From Geminicoccaceae bacterium (GTDB taxonomy: Bacteria > Pseudomonadota > Alphaproteobacteria > Geminicoccales > Geminicoccaceae): DNA of 64,000 nt. Below are positions 9,260 through 19,443 of this stretch, in pieces. Position 1 is the first letter of the stretch. Each line of letters starts with the position of its first letter. A program made the translations under genes and the position numbers. The notes beneath the pieces are model-generated. The model was given only the letters and a program-made list of their open reading frames with translations. It did not search any database and was not told where the DNA came from. Location: the NCBI GenBank assembly GCA_028285265.1, contig JANQPX010000030.1, positions 761,793 to 825,792 of the forward strand. The letters are read 5' to 3'.

Positions 9260-10435
9260 ATGATCGTCGAAGGCAGACTGAAAGCGTGGCAATCGTTGCT
9301 TGCGGCCAGCATCGCTATTTTGGTGTCGGCATGCGCGCCTAATAGCGTTCGAACGCCGACGACTGCAGGTATTGAAGAACCTCTGGCCGCTGCGGAGCAG
9401 GAAACGGGACGTTATGGCACGCTTTTGCGGTTGGCTTCGTCGACCCGAGCCTCCGGCGATCCTGCAGCGGCTGTCAGCATGTATCAGCAAGCCATTAACT
9501 TGGAGCAGGGGCGGCCGGAGGCCTATGCTCTCCTTGGAAATACCTTGATCGAGCTTGGTGCCCCCGATCAAGCTATCGAGGTCTTTGAGCAAAGTCTGAA
9601 GCGCGACAAAACTGGTCTCGCTGCTCGGCTTGGCTATGCACGCTCCCTCGTCGATTTGAAGCGTCCCGAGGTCGCGATCCCGCACTATGAAACTGTTTTG
9701 AATTCCGCGCCCGAAAATCTCCAGGCGCTTAACGGGCTTGGCGTCGCTTATGACCTCTCCGGACAGCATCAATCGGCACAAAAAGTATACCGGGACGGGC
9801 TTGCCATCGCGCCAGACAGCATGCTGCTGCGAAACAACCTTGGACTTTCGCTCGCTCTTGCCGGCGACCACGATGATGCCATCGGATTGCTCAAAGTCGT
9901 TGCTGAGGAACCCGGAGCGAGAGCTCAGAACCGTCAGAATTTGGCGCTTGCTTATGGCCTTTCCGGCGATCTCGCAGCTGCTGAACGTATCAGCCGGCTT
10001 GATTTGGACGAAGAGTCCGTCCAATCCAATGTCGCCTATTATGCAGCGCTCGCCGCTATCGAAGATAACCGAAAGCGCGCCACGGCCCTTGGGGCAGGAC
10101 CGTCGGATCGAGATGAAGCATCCTCGTCGGAAGGCTCCGGTGGTCTGCTGACGGCGCTCGCCTCTGGCGATGAGGGGCTCGAGCTCGCATTGATGCCCAA
10201 TGGACGTTGGTATGTTCACCTTGGCGACTATGCCGGTGCAAGCCAGGTCGCCTCGGCCTGGCGTCAGCTGCGCGCTGACCATACGGATCTTCTGAGCCAA
10301 TATGATCGTCTCGCCGGTTCTGAGGATGGCCGCCAACCGCTGTTGGTTGGTCCCATCATGCAAGCCAAACAGGCCGAGGGGCTTTGCCGTAATCTCAATA
10401 GTCGCGGTCTGACCTGCCGCCCTATGGCCCTTTAA
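9260..10435 (+). CDS. tadD: TadD-like TPR lipoprotein with C-terminal SPOR-like domain
   Basis: 391 residues. A lipoprotein signal ends in the lipobox ILVSAC (Cys at about 25). Several TPR units follow (about 50-260), for example PEAYALLGNTLIELGAPDQA and NLQALNGLGVAYDLSGQHQ. The C-terminal ~75 residues (RWYVHLGDYAGASQVASAWR) look like a SPOR peptidoglycan-binding domain. TadD proteins assist Tad secretin/pilus assembly at the outer membrane. A purine-rich AAAAAAGGGG precedes the ATG. The gene is inverted relative to all other pilus genes here. The 565-aa minus ORF over it is a shadow. Confidence 0.85.
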   Translation: MIVEGRLKAWQSLLAASIAILVSACAPNSVRTPTTAGIEEPLAAAEQETGRYGTLLRLASSTRASGDPAAAVSMYQQAINLEQGRPEAYALLGNTLIELGAPDQAIEVFEQSLKRDKTGLAARLGYARSLVDLKRPEVAIPHYETVLNSAPENLQALNGLGVAYDLSGQHQSAQKVYRDGLAIAPDSMLLRNNLGLSLALAGDHDDAIGLLKVVAEEPGARAQNRQNLALAYGLSGDLAAAERISRLDLDEESVQSNVAYYAALAAIEDNRKRATALGAGPSDRDEASSSEGSGGLLTALASGDEGLELALMPNGRWYVHLGDYAGASQVASAWRQLRADHTDLLSQYDRLAGSEDGRQPLLVGPIMQAKQAEGLCRNLNSRGLTCRPMAL

Positions 10436-11075
10436 GCCAAGGGCGCCACGATCGCTCGTGCAGTTCATCCTATTGCTGCGCGCGTATCGCTGCCCCAGGC
10501 CGTCAGCATGGCCTCTGCTGTGGATGCTCACGCGCCCTAAGGAGAGTCGTCTTGATCGGCGGAACGACGTGGCCATGATTTGGGATCTTGTGGCATGTTC
10601 TGACGCACATTGACCCTGTGTCGGTGGTGACTTGGTGATCGTATAGCCTGTGACGTAGCGTTGGTTCGACAATCCAAAAGCTCGGCTATCGGGCGCGTTA
10701 GCCTTGATCTCGTGGTTCAATATGGATGGGCCTTCGTGCATCACTGGAGCCCCACCGGCTGTCGTCGTGCGAGCTTTGGAGAGCGATGGACATTGGAGGT
10801 GACGGCACGTCGAACGATTGACGAGGCTTCCAGTCGATCGTTCAAGATTTCCGATCGTAGACGCCAATGTATGGGTTCGACGACTCGATCGTGTCGGTCG
10901 CTTCCAAAGCCTCCGATCTGGGCAAGATCATCTTCGCAATTGTCGATGTTGCCTCGTACAGATAGTCGACACATTACGTCAAACATTGAGATCCTTTGGT
11001 TTCAAGCATGGTCATATTGCTTGATCCATGGCGCGTGGTTTGCTTAGCGAATGCTAGAAGCTCCATTGATTTGTC
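10436..11075. other. 640-bp intergenic region inside the pilus locus
   Basis: Lies between the convergent tadD and tadC ends. Short ORFs on both strands (e.g. 10661-11047 plus) show no recognisable features. Its length is unusual for a convergent junction and it may be decayed coding sequence, but I see no remnant I can name. Confidence 0.45.
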
Positions 11076-12053
11076 TTAGGAAATCATGTTGTCCATGACG
11101 CTAATGATCGCCGGGCCTACGAGGACAATGAAGAGTACTGGTAGAATGAAAACGATCATGGGCACCGTGAGTGTCGCCGGAAGCCTTGCTGCCTTTTCTT
11201 CGGCTCGAAGAAGTCGCTGATCTCGGAACTCATTTGCAAGGACGCGGAGTGACTGTGACAGTGGCGTGCCATATTTTTCCGTCTGAACCAATGTGTTTAC
11301 GACGCCGCGGATAGCACTCAGATTGGTGCGCCGATTGAGGTTGAGAAGCGCTTGGCGACGTTCTGGTAAGAAGCCCAACTCGACGGATGTGAGCTGCAAT
11401 TCTTCTGCGAGCTCTGGACTTGCGTTACTGATCTCTCGCGACACTCTTTCGAGCCCTGCATCGAGCGACAGTCCAGATTCGGCGCAAATCACAAGCAGGT
11501 CTAGGCCGTCCGGCAGTGATTTTGCAAGCCGCTGTTGACGTTTGGTCGTGTTGTTCGACACGGTGAGATCAGGGGCGATGAAACCCAGTAAACAAGCGCC
11601 ACATACAAAGAGTAAGTTGATGGTTGGTTCAAAGTCGCCAAGCCTCAAGACATAAAAGGCAAGGAAGCTGAGCAAGCCGAAGGCGAACGGTGTTACAGCC
11701 TTAAAGAACAGAAAAATGATCACTGCATCTTGGGATCGGTAGCCGGCCTGGGCCAGCCGATCGCGCAATTTGCTGACCTGTTGGTTTTGCATCAGCTGAA
11801 GCGTGCTGACGACACGCCTCATGAATGTCATGCTTTCTTTGCGTCGTCTCTGACGACTCTCAGGCGTCAGAAGCTCTCTTTTCAACTGATCGCGTCGCTC
11901 GGCGACTCGCCGTGCTCGGCTGTGCATCGGATCTCGCTCAATGAGGCCAAACCAAATTGCAACTACCACCAGGAAAGCGGCGACACCAAGGAGGAGCACG
12001 AGAAGACTGTCGGATGTCAATCCGAATGGCAAATATCGATCAATCTCGCTCAT
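11076..12053 (-). CDS. tadC: Tad pilus inner-membrane platform protein TadC
   Basis: 325 residues with an N-terminal membrane helix (SLLVLLLGVAAFLVVVAIWFG), two central helices (about 115-165), and a type II secretion F domain with DGLDLLVICAESGLSLDAGLERVS and a C-terminal helix. TadC pairs with TadB to form the membrane base on which the CpaF ATPase acts. It overlaps the tadB stop by 4 bases, so it is coupled. It is the last gene of the minus operon that begins with flp. Confidence 0.93.
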   Translation of the reverse strand: MSEIDRYLPFGLTSDSLLVLLLGVAAFLVVVAIWFGLIERDPMHSRARRVAERRDQLKRELLTPESRQRRRKESMTFMRRVVSTLQLMQNQQVSKLRDRLAQAGYRSQDAVIIFLFFKAVTPFAFGLLSFLAFYVLRLGDFEPTINLLFVCGACLLGFIAPDLTVSNNTTKRQQRLAKSLPDGLDLLVICAESGLSLDAGLERVSREISNASPELAEELQLTSVELGFLPERRQALLNLNRRTNLSAIRGVVNTLVQTEKYGTPLSQSLRVLANEFRDQRLLRAEEKAARLPATLTVPMIVFILPVLFIVLVGPAIISVMDNMIS

Positions 12054-13072
12054 ATCTCGAATCTCACCATCTTTGCCATGATAAACAGACCCACCAAAAG
12101 ACTGCTCAGTCCGATACCGATCATGATCCAGCCGCGCGGGTCGACAAAAAGGGTGCTCATATAGCCCGGATTAATGAATGAAATCAGGGCGCACATGATG
12201 AACGGCAGGGAACCGATAATCATGGCAGATGCTCGGGCTTCTGAGGACATTGCCTTGACCTTTAGGCGCATTTGCTCGCGACGCCGAACCATATTGGCGA
12301 GGTTTTCAATGATCTCTGCGAGATTGCCACCGGTCTCGCGTTGGATGGACATGCTAATGACGAGAAAATTGAACTCAGGAATTTGTAGTCGTTTTGCTGT
12401 CGACCACATCGCCTCGTCCATTGAAACGCCAATTTTCGCTTGATCGCTAATTCTCTGAAACTCGAGGCCAACCGGATCCGCAATTTCCTCAGCGATGGTT
12501 TTCATCGTTTCGTTCACGGGCAGTCCAGAACGGACGCCCCGGACAATCAGATCCAGTGCTTCAGGCAGCAGCGACGAGAACTTCTTTGTACGATTGGCGA
12601 TCTGCCGGCTGATGACGACATGCGGCACACCAAATCCTACGGCAAAACCGGCCAGGAGATTAACGGCGAGAGAAAAGTCTAAGACCAACCAAAGCAGCAG
12701 AGCCACTGTGAAACACAGACCTGAACAGATCAGAAGATAGTCCCCGATCTTGAGGGGCCAGCCGCTCCGTTCCAGGCGCTGACGAAGCATGCCGACATTG
12801 GGGACAACACCCTTAATGAGACGGTCGACGCTCGCAATTTTACTATCCGACGTGTTGCGTCGAAGGCTCTCGAGAGGTTGCGTGCTGGGTTTGTCGGGTG
12901 TCGATCGTTGTCCGGCAACTTGATTGATGCGCCGTTGCATCTGTTTGTCTTTGCCACCGAGCAAATCGAAGCTGGAAAGCAACAAGACCAGCACAATAAA
13001 GGCGCCACCCCCGAGAATGATGAGCTTAACGGCATCTGAAGGGCTCGCGAAGATTTCTAGCATGACGCTCAA
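12050..13072 (-). CDS. tadB: Tad pilus inner-membrane platform protein TadB
   Basis: 340 residues: an N-terminal helix, a ~70-residue cytoplasmic part, two central TM helices, then a T2SSF domain with PEALDLIVRGVRSGLPVNET and MSIQRETGGNLAEIIENLA, and C-terminal TM helices. Paralogous to TadC in its F domain. It overlaps cpaF upstream and tadC downstream by 4 bases each. Confidence 0.93.
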   Translation of the reverse strand: MSVMLEIFASPSDAVKLIILGGGAFIVLVLLLSSFDLLGGKDKQMQRRINQVAGQRSTPDKPSTQPLESLRRNTSDSKIASVDRLIKGVVPNVGMLRQRLERSGWPLKIGDYLLICSGLCFTVALLLWLVLDFSLAVNLLAGFAVGFGVPHVVISRQIANRTKKFSSLLPEALDLIVRGVRSGLPVNETMKTIAEEIADPVGLEFQRISDQAKIGVSMDEAMWSTAKRLQIPEFNFLVISMSIQRETGGNLAEIIENLANMVRRREQMRLKVKAMSSEARASAMIIGSLPFIMCALISFINPGYMSTLFVDPRGWIMIGIGLSSLLVGLFIMAKMVRFEI

Positions 13073-14505
13073 ACCATCATCGCTTGTTGTAGTGGCCTAT
13101 CTAGGCCGTAGTACGCAGCTCTCTTCGTGAAGTGGGGGCGAACGCCACTCGACTTGTACTGTCCTTTCAAGGTCCCGTCGCGATTCTCGCCTTCATACTC
13201 ATAGGAGAACAGATCCTGCGTGGTGATCACATCGCCCTCCATGCCGATAATCTCGGTGACATGAGTAACGCGGCGAACACCATCGCGCATTCTCGAGACC
13301 TGAACGATGAGATTGACAGCCCCAACGATCTGTGTGCGCACGGCTTTGCTTGTCAAATTCACGCCGGCCATGCCGATCATGTTTTCCATACGCGTCAGCG
13401 CTTCTCGAGGATTGTTGGCGTGCAGCGTACACATTGATCCGTCATGGCCTGTGTTCATGGCCTGAAGCATGTCGAGTGCCTCAGCGCCTCGCACCTCGCC
13501 GCATATGATACGGTCCGGTCTCATACGCAGTGCATTTTTGACAAGATCACGCATTGTGATCTCGCCCGTGCCCTCGAGATTTGGCGGACGAGTTTCAAGC
13601 CTTACGACGTGAGGTTGTTGGAGCTGGAGCTCAGCAGCATCTTCGATGGTAACGACACGATCGCCTGGATCAATCAGCTGAGACATCGCATTAAGCATCG
13701 TCGTTTTGCCGGATCCTGTGCCGCCGGAAATGACAACATTTAGGCCACAAGCGGCGGCGATCTTGATGACTTTGGCCAAGCTTTCAGAGATGTTGCCTTG
13801 CTTCTGCATGACATCCAGAGTGATGCTCTTCTTTGAGAATTTTCGGATTGAGATCGAGCATCCATCAATGGCGAGTGGCGGTGCAATAATGTTAACGCGT
13901 GACCCATCGGGAAGACGGGCATCCGCAATCGGACAAGTTTCATCGACTCGGCGACCGACACGGGTAACAATTCGCTGTGCAATATTCATGACATGAGTAT
14001 TGTCACGAAAACGGACGTCAGTGAGTTCGAGTTTACCTTTGCGTTCCACATAAACTTGGCTGGGACCATTGATCATAATGTCGTTGACGCCCTCATCAGC
14101 CAAAAGCGGCTCAAGAGGGCCAAGTCCAACCATGTCATCGACGAGTGTTACCGTGAGCTGTTGTTGCTCTCTGCTGGTAACCGAAAGGCGCTCTTCAGTT
14201 ACAATTTCAGAGATCAGTTCCGCTATCTGCCGTTGCAGCTCAGCTCTCGGAAGTTTCGCAGCAGCACTGGCATCAATTCGTTCCAGCAATGCTGATTGAA
14301 TCCGATTGAACACAGCACTTGTTGCTGTCGCTCTTTTATTCGCTACATTCTTGGGATCGCTCGGCTTCCCCGTCGATTGTGGAATGCTATTGCTTGTCTG
14401 TTTTGTCGCACTTTCTTCATTTGCCGCCACATTTGTCGACTGCGGCTGAGCCGAAGGTGGAGGGTTGTCCGAGCCAGCTTCCGGTTGTAGACGTCGACCA
14501 AACAT
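13069..14505 (-). CDS. cpaF: Tad pilus assembly ATPase CpaF/TadA
   Basis: 478 residues. After a ~60-residue polar, low-complexity N-terminus comes the type II/IV secretion ATPase core: Walker [18 protein letters not shown], an Asp-box region [20 protein letters not shown], Walker B-type segment [20 protein letters not shown] and the His box [20 protein letters not shown]. This hexameric motor powers Flp pilus extension (and in some species retraction). It starts 9 bp after cpaE and overlaps tadB by 4 bases. Confidence 0.96.
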   Translation of the reverse strand: MFGRRLQPEAGSDNPPPSAQPQSTNVAANEESATKQTSNSIPQSTGKPSDPKNVANKRATATSAVFNRIQSALLERIDASAAAKLPRAELQRQIAELISEIVTEERLSVTSREQQQLTVTLVDDMVGLGPLEPLLADEGVNDIMINGPSQVYVERKGKLELTDVRFRDNTHVMNIAQRIVTRVGRRVDETCPIADARLPDGSRVNIIAPPLAIDGCSISIRKFSKKSITLDVMQKQGNISESLAKVIKIAAACGLNVVISGGTGSGKTTMLNAMSQLIDPGDRVVTIEDAAELQLQQPHVVRLETRPPNLEGTGEITMRDLVKNALRMRPDRIICGEVRGAEALDMLQAMNTGHDGSMCTLHANNPREALTRMENMIGMAGVNLTSKAVRTQIVGAVNLIVQVSRMRDGVRRVTHVTEIIGMEGDVITTQDLFSYEYEGENRDGTLKGQYKSSGVRPHFTKRAAYYGLDRPLQQAMMV

Positions 14506-14514
14506 CGGATACCT

Positions 14515-15735
14515 CTAGTTCTTGCCCAAGAGTTTACTTAGAAGATTAGCTTGCGTGACACCTGACCCTGCAGCACTGCCGCATAGTCGAGTAACGATGT
14601 CGCCCAAACCTTTAGCCACTGGCCCCTTGCCCGCAGCAACCGGCTGTCCAAAATTCGTCGCTGAAGCGACGGTTTTGGCATCAAAAGGCAGGACAAAGTC
14701 GACTTTGCGTCCAATGCCCTTTTCAAACTCTGCCTTTGGCATTTCTCCAGACTTGTGCTCGCCAACGCGGCTCGCGACGATGACACTCTTACAAGACGCG
14801 TTGAGTGACGGCAGGAAACTGATCGTACGCATGGTGTCCCGCATGCCGGCAAGCGACAGGTCGGAGACCAAGATGAGATCAGTGGCTTGTTCTAGAACCT
14901 GGAGAGTGCACGTGTTGGCAGAACGCGGCACGTCGACGATAACGTAATGGAACTTACCACGGAGTTCGTTCAGAAGTAGTTCAACTGCTGCGTAGTCGAT
15001 AAGTAACGTCTCATCAGGGCTTTCTTCGGCGCTGATTACTGACAATCGATCCGAATACTCCATCATCATGCGATCGAGGAACAAGCTATCGATCCGATCC
15101 GCACTTTCCAAAGCCTCTCGCAGGCCATGGCTGGGCTCGATGTCCAGCGATAAAGCGACCGTTCCGAATTGGAGATCAAGATCGACAAGGGCAACTTTGC
15201 GGCGGCGCTGTTGTGCAATGATCCATGACAGGCTGGTCGCTGCGGTTGTTGCTCCGACACCACCTCTTGTCCCCATCACCGCCACAAGTTTCCCGAGTTT
15301 GTTGTTACTCTTGCTATGCTCGGTTTCATCCGAAATGTTGGAGATCGCTTTGTGTAGCAGTCCAGACGACAACGGCTTCACCAGATAGTCCGTCACGCCA
15401 TGATGGAGCAGGTCCCGAAAGAGACCGCAGTCGTTCCGCTCGCCGATAGCAATCACGGACACGCCTGGTTCACAGACGTCGGCGAGATTATCAATGTCCG
15501 AAAGGGGCAGATCGGAGCCCGATATATCCACCATCAGGAGTTTTGGCGAAGGATGATGACTGAGATACTTGATCGCATCTTTCACCGTGCCCTTACGGAT
15601 CGATGCATGGGGCAGCATCAAGTCTGAAATGACGCGATCGATCTCGGTATGGGTGCTTGAATCAGCGCAAAAGGCCATCACGTGTGCTTGTTCGGTGCCT
15701 TGCCGCTCAGCAGTTGCGATTGCTGTCGTCATCAA
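14515..15735 (-). CDS. cpaE: Pilus localisation ATPase CpaE/TadZ
   Basis: 406 residues: an N-terminal receiver-like domain (about 15-140) without a complete phosphorylation triad that I can confirm, then a ParA/MinD-type ATPase. The P-loop reads GTRGGVGATTAATSL, a deviant Walker A as in TadZ proteins (Ala where MinD has Lys). ALVDLDLQFG and VIVDVPRSANT follow. CpaE/TadZ places the Tad machine at a pole in studied species. It overlaps cpaD by 4 bases. Confidence 0.93.
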   Translation of the reverse strand: MMTTAIATAERQGTEQAHVMAFCADSSTHTEIDRVISDLMLPHASIRKGTVKDAIKYLSHHPSPKLLMVDISGSDLPLSDIDNLADVCEPGVSVIAIGERNDCGLFRDLLHHGVTDYLVKPLSSGLLHKAISNISDETEHSKSNNKLGKLVAVMGTRGGVGATTAATSLSWIIAQQRRRKVALVDLDLQFGTVALSLDIEPSHGLREALESADRIDSLFLDRMMMEYSDRLSVISAEESPDETLLIDYAAVELLLNELRGKFHYVIVDVPRSANTCTLQVLEQATDLILVSDLSLAGMRDTMRTISFLPSLNASCKSVIVASRVGEHKSGEMPKAEFEKGIGRKVDFVLPFDAKTVASATNFGQPVAAGKGPVAKGLGDIVTRLCGSAAGSGVTQANLLSKLLGKN

Positions 15736-16484
15736 TTCACCCTCTCTTCTTCGAGTTCGGGCTGCTCACCCTCTCTGTAGCGGACAATTCCTTCAGCCTG
15801 ATGGACACCATCGGCTGGACCAACGTCACGTCCCCGCAACAGATCGCGCGGTTCGGCGATCATCAGACCGAGATTTGTCTCGGTTGCGCAGCCGAAATTG
15901 CTATGAGGTTGGTTTGCGTAATCGAGCCCACTCTGCCGGCTCCAATCTGGGCAGGCCGGTGTCGTAACCAGATAGCGCTCCAGAACAATTTCGACCCGGC
16001 GGTTTTTTCGCCATGCTTGCTCGCCATCGCCTCGGGCCGCCGGCACACGTTCTCCGAGTGAACTGGCATGAATAGTCCCTCTATGGACGCCGTGATCTCC
16101 CAAGAAGCGCTTGACGGTTTCGATCCGCCTCGCGGCAAGATCGAGGTTATAAAGATCGGTCGCGCGTTCGTCGGCGTGGCCTTCCAACCGAATGCTATCT
16201 GTTTTTAATGGCCTGACGGTGCTCAGAAAGGCGATCAGACGGTCTTGTTCGCTACCGACGATATTGGCCCGATCTGTTGAAAAGTAGATTGTATGTCGGT
16301 ATTGAGCGCGATCCACTTCCAGCTTCTTAGAGGAACTCGCAGCGAGCCAGCCACCAGTTGCATCGAGTTCTGCACTGCCTGGGGCGCAGGCTGCCAAGGT
16401 GATCCCTGCCAAGATGATGCTCGCTACTTTGCGAGCATACTTAGCTGGCAGCAGTGAGCGACTTTTGAAAGGTATGTTCATCAA
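15732..16484 (-). CDS. cpaD: Pilus assembly lipoprotein CpaD (OmpA-like fold)
   Basis: 250 residues. A lipoprotein signal ends in ITLAAC. An OmpA-like segment follows (IRLEGHADERATDLYNLDLA, RRIETVKRFLG, KNRRVEIVLERY). The C-terminal half carries the CpaD signature CPDWSRQSGLDYANQPHSNFG and LGLMIAEPRDLLRGRDVGPADG. CpaD helps the CpaC secretin in the outer membrane. The gene is between cpaC (9-bp gap) and cpaE (4-bp overlap). Confidence 0.93.
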   Translation of the reverse strand: MMNIPFKSRSLLPAKYARKVASIILAGITLAACAPGSAELDATGGWLAASSSKKLEVDRAQYRHTIYFSTDRANIVGSEQDRLIAFLSTVRPLKTDSIRLEGHADERATDLYNLDLAARRIETVKRFLGDHGVHRGTIHASSLGERVPAARGDGEQAWRKNRRVEIVLERYLVTTPACPDWSRQSGLDYANQPHSNFGCATETNLGLMIAEPRDLLRGRDVGPADGVHQAEGIVRYREGEQPELEEERVN

Positions 16485-16492
16485 ATGTTCTC

Positions 16493-17944
16493 CTAATCAA
16501 GGACAAAGCCGACCGGGCCCACGAGACGTTGTTTGTTGGGCCCTTGGAGATCGCCATGGCCAGGCTTGATTTTGGCATGGTGCAGTCGACCTTCGAGAAT
16601 CCGCTCAATATCATTGGGAGCCTGGTAACCGTCCGTCGGCATTGCCAAAACTGGCTGACTTACCGGATTTACCAGATAAGGTGTCACCAAGATGACAAGT
16701 TCTGTTTCATTCGTTTGAAAACGTTGTGAGCGGAACAACGTGCCGAGTACCGGCAGGTCGCCTAAGCCTGGAAACTTGCTGACCGTGTTCTGCACGTCAT
16801 TCGATAGTAACCCGCCGACGGCAAAGCTCTGACCGCTGCCCAGCTCGACCGTTGTTTCTGCGCGGCGCGTCGCAAGAGCTGGAATGGTGAGGCCGCCAAT
16901 GGTGATGGCTCCGTTATCGGAGAGTTCACTGACTTCCGGTCGAACCCTCAAGCTGATGCGGTTTGCGCTCAACACGGTCGGCGTAAAGGCGAGGCTGATC
17001 CCGAATTCCTTGAACTCGATTTCAATCTCATTGTCGTCACTCGCGACGGGTATAGGAAACTCCCCACCGGCTAGGAAGCTCGCCGTTTCGCCGGAGAGGG
17101 CGGTCAAATTGGGTTCGGCCAAGACGGTGACGAGCCCTTCTTCCGCTAAGGCGTCGATTGCGGTGCTGACCGACGCACTTCCCGAATTGAAGCTGCCGAA
17201 GCCAATGCCAGGAGCATTGCCGCCCGCATTGGCGGGAGATCGAAAAATAGCACCACCGTCGCTAATGAGGTCACGGCCGCTTGCAAACCCAAACGTAAAG
17301 TTACCGCTATTGAAGAGTGTCTCCCAATTGATGCCGAACTCTTTGATCACCTCTCTGGATACTTCAGCGACCCGAACGCGGAGATGTACTTGAGTAGGTG
17401 CACTCACACGCGTGCGATTTAGAAGCGTTTCTTCTTCGCCCAAATAACGTGCGGCAAGTGCGCGAAGTTCCTCCGCTTCACTCGGACTCTCGATAATGCC
17501 ATCCAGCACAATGCTGCCATCGACGGAGCCCACCTCGACGTTACTCGACGGGAGAAGGCGATCGATCGACTCGCGCAACCCAGCAAGATTATGATCAATG
17601 CGAACCGTCGATCTCAGGAGGACGTTATCTTCATCGTCAACGGCGAAAAGGCTTGTTGTTCCGGCCCGTCGACCGAAGAGATAAATGATGCTCGGCGATT
17701 GGGCTTGCACATCGGCGACTTCTGGATCGGCGACGAAAACTGTAGATGCTGGCCTAGGTAGCCGAATGACTTGCCCCTTGCCGACTTCAATTCTTACCTG
17801 CTCCGAAGCGCCAAGTCGTTCAATCTTTTCTGTTTGAGCATGAGCATGCTTTGAGGCTGAGGGAAGACAAAGTAACAAACTTACTGCGACTATCGATCCA
17901 AAGGTCGCTAAGCAACCTAGACTCCGTCTCAATTCGACAGACAT
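16493..17944 (-). CDS. cpaC: Tad pilus secretin CpaC/RcpA
   Basis: 483 residues. Signal peptide (SIVAVSLLLCLPSASKHAHA), a pilus N-domain (QVIRLPRPASTVFVADPEVADVQ), a BON-like segment (VDGSIVLDGIIESPSEAEELR) and the secretin core with VPIASDDNEIE-like acidic loop, GISLAFTPTVLS and the C-terminal VGGLLSNDVQNTVSKFPGLG signature. It forms the outer-membrane channel of the Flp pilus. Its start overlaps the cpaB stop by one base. Confidence 0.95.
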   Translation of the reverse strand: MSVELRRSLGCLATFGSIVAVSLLLCLPSASKHAHAQTEKIERLGASEQVRIEVGKGQVIRLPRPASTVFVADPEVADVQAQSPSIIYLFGRRAGTTSLFAVDDEDNVLLRSTVRIDHNLAGLRESIDRLLPSSNVEVGSVDGSIVLDGIIESPSEAEELRALAARYLGEEETLLNRTRVSAPTQVHLRVRVAEVSREVIKEFGINWETLFNSGNFTFGFASGRDLISDGGAIFRSPANAGGNAPGIGFGSFNSGSASVSTAIDALAEEGLVTVLAEPNLTALSGETASFLAGGEFPIPVASDDNEIEIEFKEFGISLAFTPTVLSANRISLRVRPEVSELSDNGAITIGGLTIPALATRRAETTVELGSGQSFAVGGLLSNDVQNTVSKFPGLGDLPVLGTLFRSQRFQTNETELVILVTPYLVNPVSQPVLAMPTDGYQAPNDIERILEGRLHHAKIKPGHGDLQGPNKQRLVGPVGFVLD

Positions 17945-18798
17945 TAGTTCGATTCCTCAATATTTACAGTTTCAGCCTCGCTGCCTCGCAGCACTAGTAG
18001 CCTGTTGGTTGGATGCTTCCCTGACCTTAAAACGGTCGAAACATCCCTGTCCCAGGTCGGGACATAGTCCGCCGGAACGGATGCCACGGCATCTTCATCA
18101 TCTCGCGCGAGGCTGCGGAGGCTTAGGGAGAGCTTCCCAAGCTCAGTGACTAAGGCGACGCTCTCAGCCTGCCGCGGAGAGACCTCAAGTGTTGCCGTGC
18201 GAGCCTTTTCATGATGCTTACCTCGTTGGGGATCGTCGCCAGTTTCTACCCCCATGGCGATAATTCTAATGTTGGGAAGAACGGTCTCGCTGACCCGTCG
18301 GGTCGTATCGCCGTCAAGCGTCTGTGTTAAAATCAAGTCGACGCGATCGCCTGGAAAGATAAGGCCAGAATTGCCTGAAGTTGCGTTGATTGGCACGGAA
18401 ACGGCACGCATGCCTGGTGACAGGACGGCAGCGAGAAAGCCCCGGTCACCTGGCTTTACGACGCTGGCCGTTGTGATCGGCTGACCGGCAAAGAGGCCTC
18501 GCCGCACAACAGAACCAACGATGTCATCTTTCTTCGTGCTCTGTTTCACAATGTAGTTGTCCGGAATATCGTCACTCGGCCAACGCTGCCACCGGATATC
18601 TTGTGGTTTAATAAAGTGCCCTGAAGGAACATTGATTTCTGCAACGAGTACTTCGCTCGTGTCTTCTTCGACTTCTTTTGGTGCTTGGATAATCGTGACA
18701 GGTCTTTGCTGATTGCTGATCCAACTTTGGGCATACATAGCTGTTACGCCAGCTACGACGAAAGCAAGAAGCAAGACAAGAATGCGGCGCGGACCCAT
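17944..18798 (-). CDS. cpaB: Flp pilus assembly protein CpaB/RcpC
   Basis: 284 residues: an N-terminal anchor (RRILVLLLAFVVAGVTAMYAQ), a SAF-like domain (VLVAEINVPSGHFIKPQDIRW), then GMRAVSVPINATSGNSGLIFPGDRVDLILTQ, the RcpC/CpaB core. It is a periplasmic partner of the secretin. It lies 11 bp after the prepilin peptidase gene. Confidence 0.93.
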   Translation of the reverse strand: MGPRRILVLLLAFVVAGVTAMYAQSWISNQQRPVTIIQAPKEVEEDTSEVLVAEINVPSGHFIKPQDIRWQRWPSDDIPDNYIVKQSTKKDDIVGSVVRRGLFAGQPITTASVVKPGDRGFLAAVLSPGMRAVSVPINATSGNSGLIFPGDRVDLILTQTLDGDTTRRVSETVLPNIRIIAMGVETGDDPQRGKHHEKARTATLEVSPRQAESVALVTELGKLSLSLRSLARDDEDAVASVPADYVPTWDRDVSTVLRSGKHPTNRLLVLRGSEAETVNIEESN

Positions 18799-18809
18799 GG
18801 TGGGGCTCC

Positions 18810-19361
18810 CTAAAGTTGCTGCAACGCGTAAATGATGGCAAACCCGCCGGCGGCGATCGCGACGCCGTAGGGAAGAGACCCAGCAGTTTCGGATTGGGTC
18901 AGATGACTAGACGGGGGACTTGAAGCCGTCGCCGTCAGGTCACAAAACTTGTTTCGGATAAAGCCGCAAATTGGAGCGTGAAACCAATCGAGTTGAGGCT
19001 TTGGAATCTGTCGAGTGATGAGTGTGAAGATTGCTAGACCACCGCCTGCAAGGCTCGTCACAAGCAAGAAGAGTGCGATATGGTCGGGGCCAGCCCAGAG
19101 GGCTAGACCGGACATCAGCTTGACGTCACCGCCACCTAGGGCGTGGAAACTGAACGCTATGAAACCGGCACCGAACACCAGGCCGGCGACGATGCAGGCG
19201 CTAAGCCAGTCAATGGGGGTCGGGCTGACGATGACAAATATACCGTAGAGGACAGCAACGGCCGAGGTGAGCCAGTTCGGCAAACGGCGATACTCGATAT
19301 CGGTCAATGAACCTGCAACAAGAAGGCCGGCCAGGGCTGACAGACTGAGCGTGGTTAGCAT
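18810..19361 (-). CDS. cpaA: Prepilin peptidase CpaA/TadV
   Basis: 183 residues, mostly membrane helices. The two catalytic aspartates of A24 peptidases appear in SLTDIEYRRLPNW (about residue 21) and in LGGGDVKLMSGLALW (about 80). It cleaves the leader of Flp prepilins and TadE-type pseudopilins. A ~50-residue polar insertion lies between the fourth and last helix (FHAPICGFIRNKFCDLTATA). It follows the second flp gene. Confidence 0.93.
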   Translation of the reverse strand: MLTTLSLSALAGLLVAGSLTDIEYRRLPNWLTSAVAVLYGIFVIVSPTPIDWLSACIVAGLVFGAGFIAFSFHALGGGDVKLMSGLALWAGPDHIALFLLVTSLAGGGLAIFTLITRQIPKPQLDWFHAPICGFIRNKFCDLTATASSPPSSHLTQSETAGSLPYGVAIAAGGFAIIYALQQL

Positions 19362-19443
19362 GATCTGGCCCGCTGGCCAGATGGCTGCTCATCAGACAAT
19401 CGCAGTGAATGGGAAAGGTCAGCACTCATGGCAGGGCATGTCA

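Noticed and set aside
9170-10867. 565-aa minus-strand ORF over tadD
   Set aside because: Opposite-strand shadow of tadD; irregular composition, no domains, while tadD has a lipobox, TPRs and SPOR.
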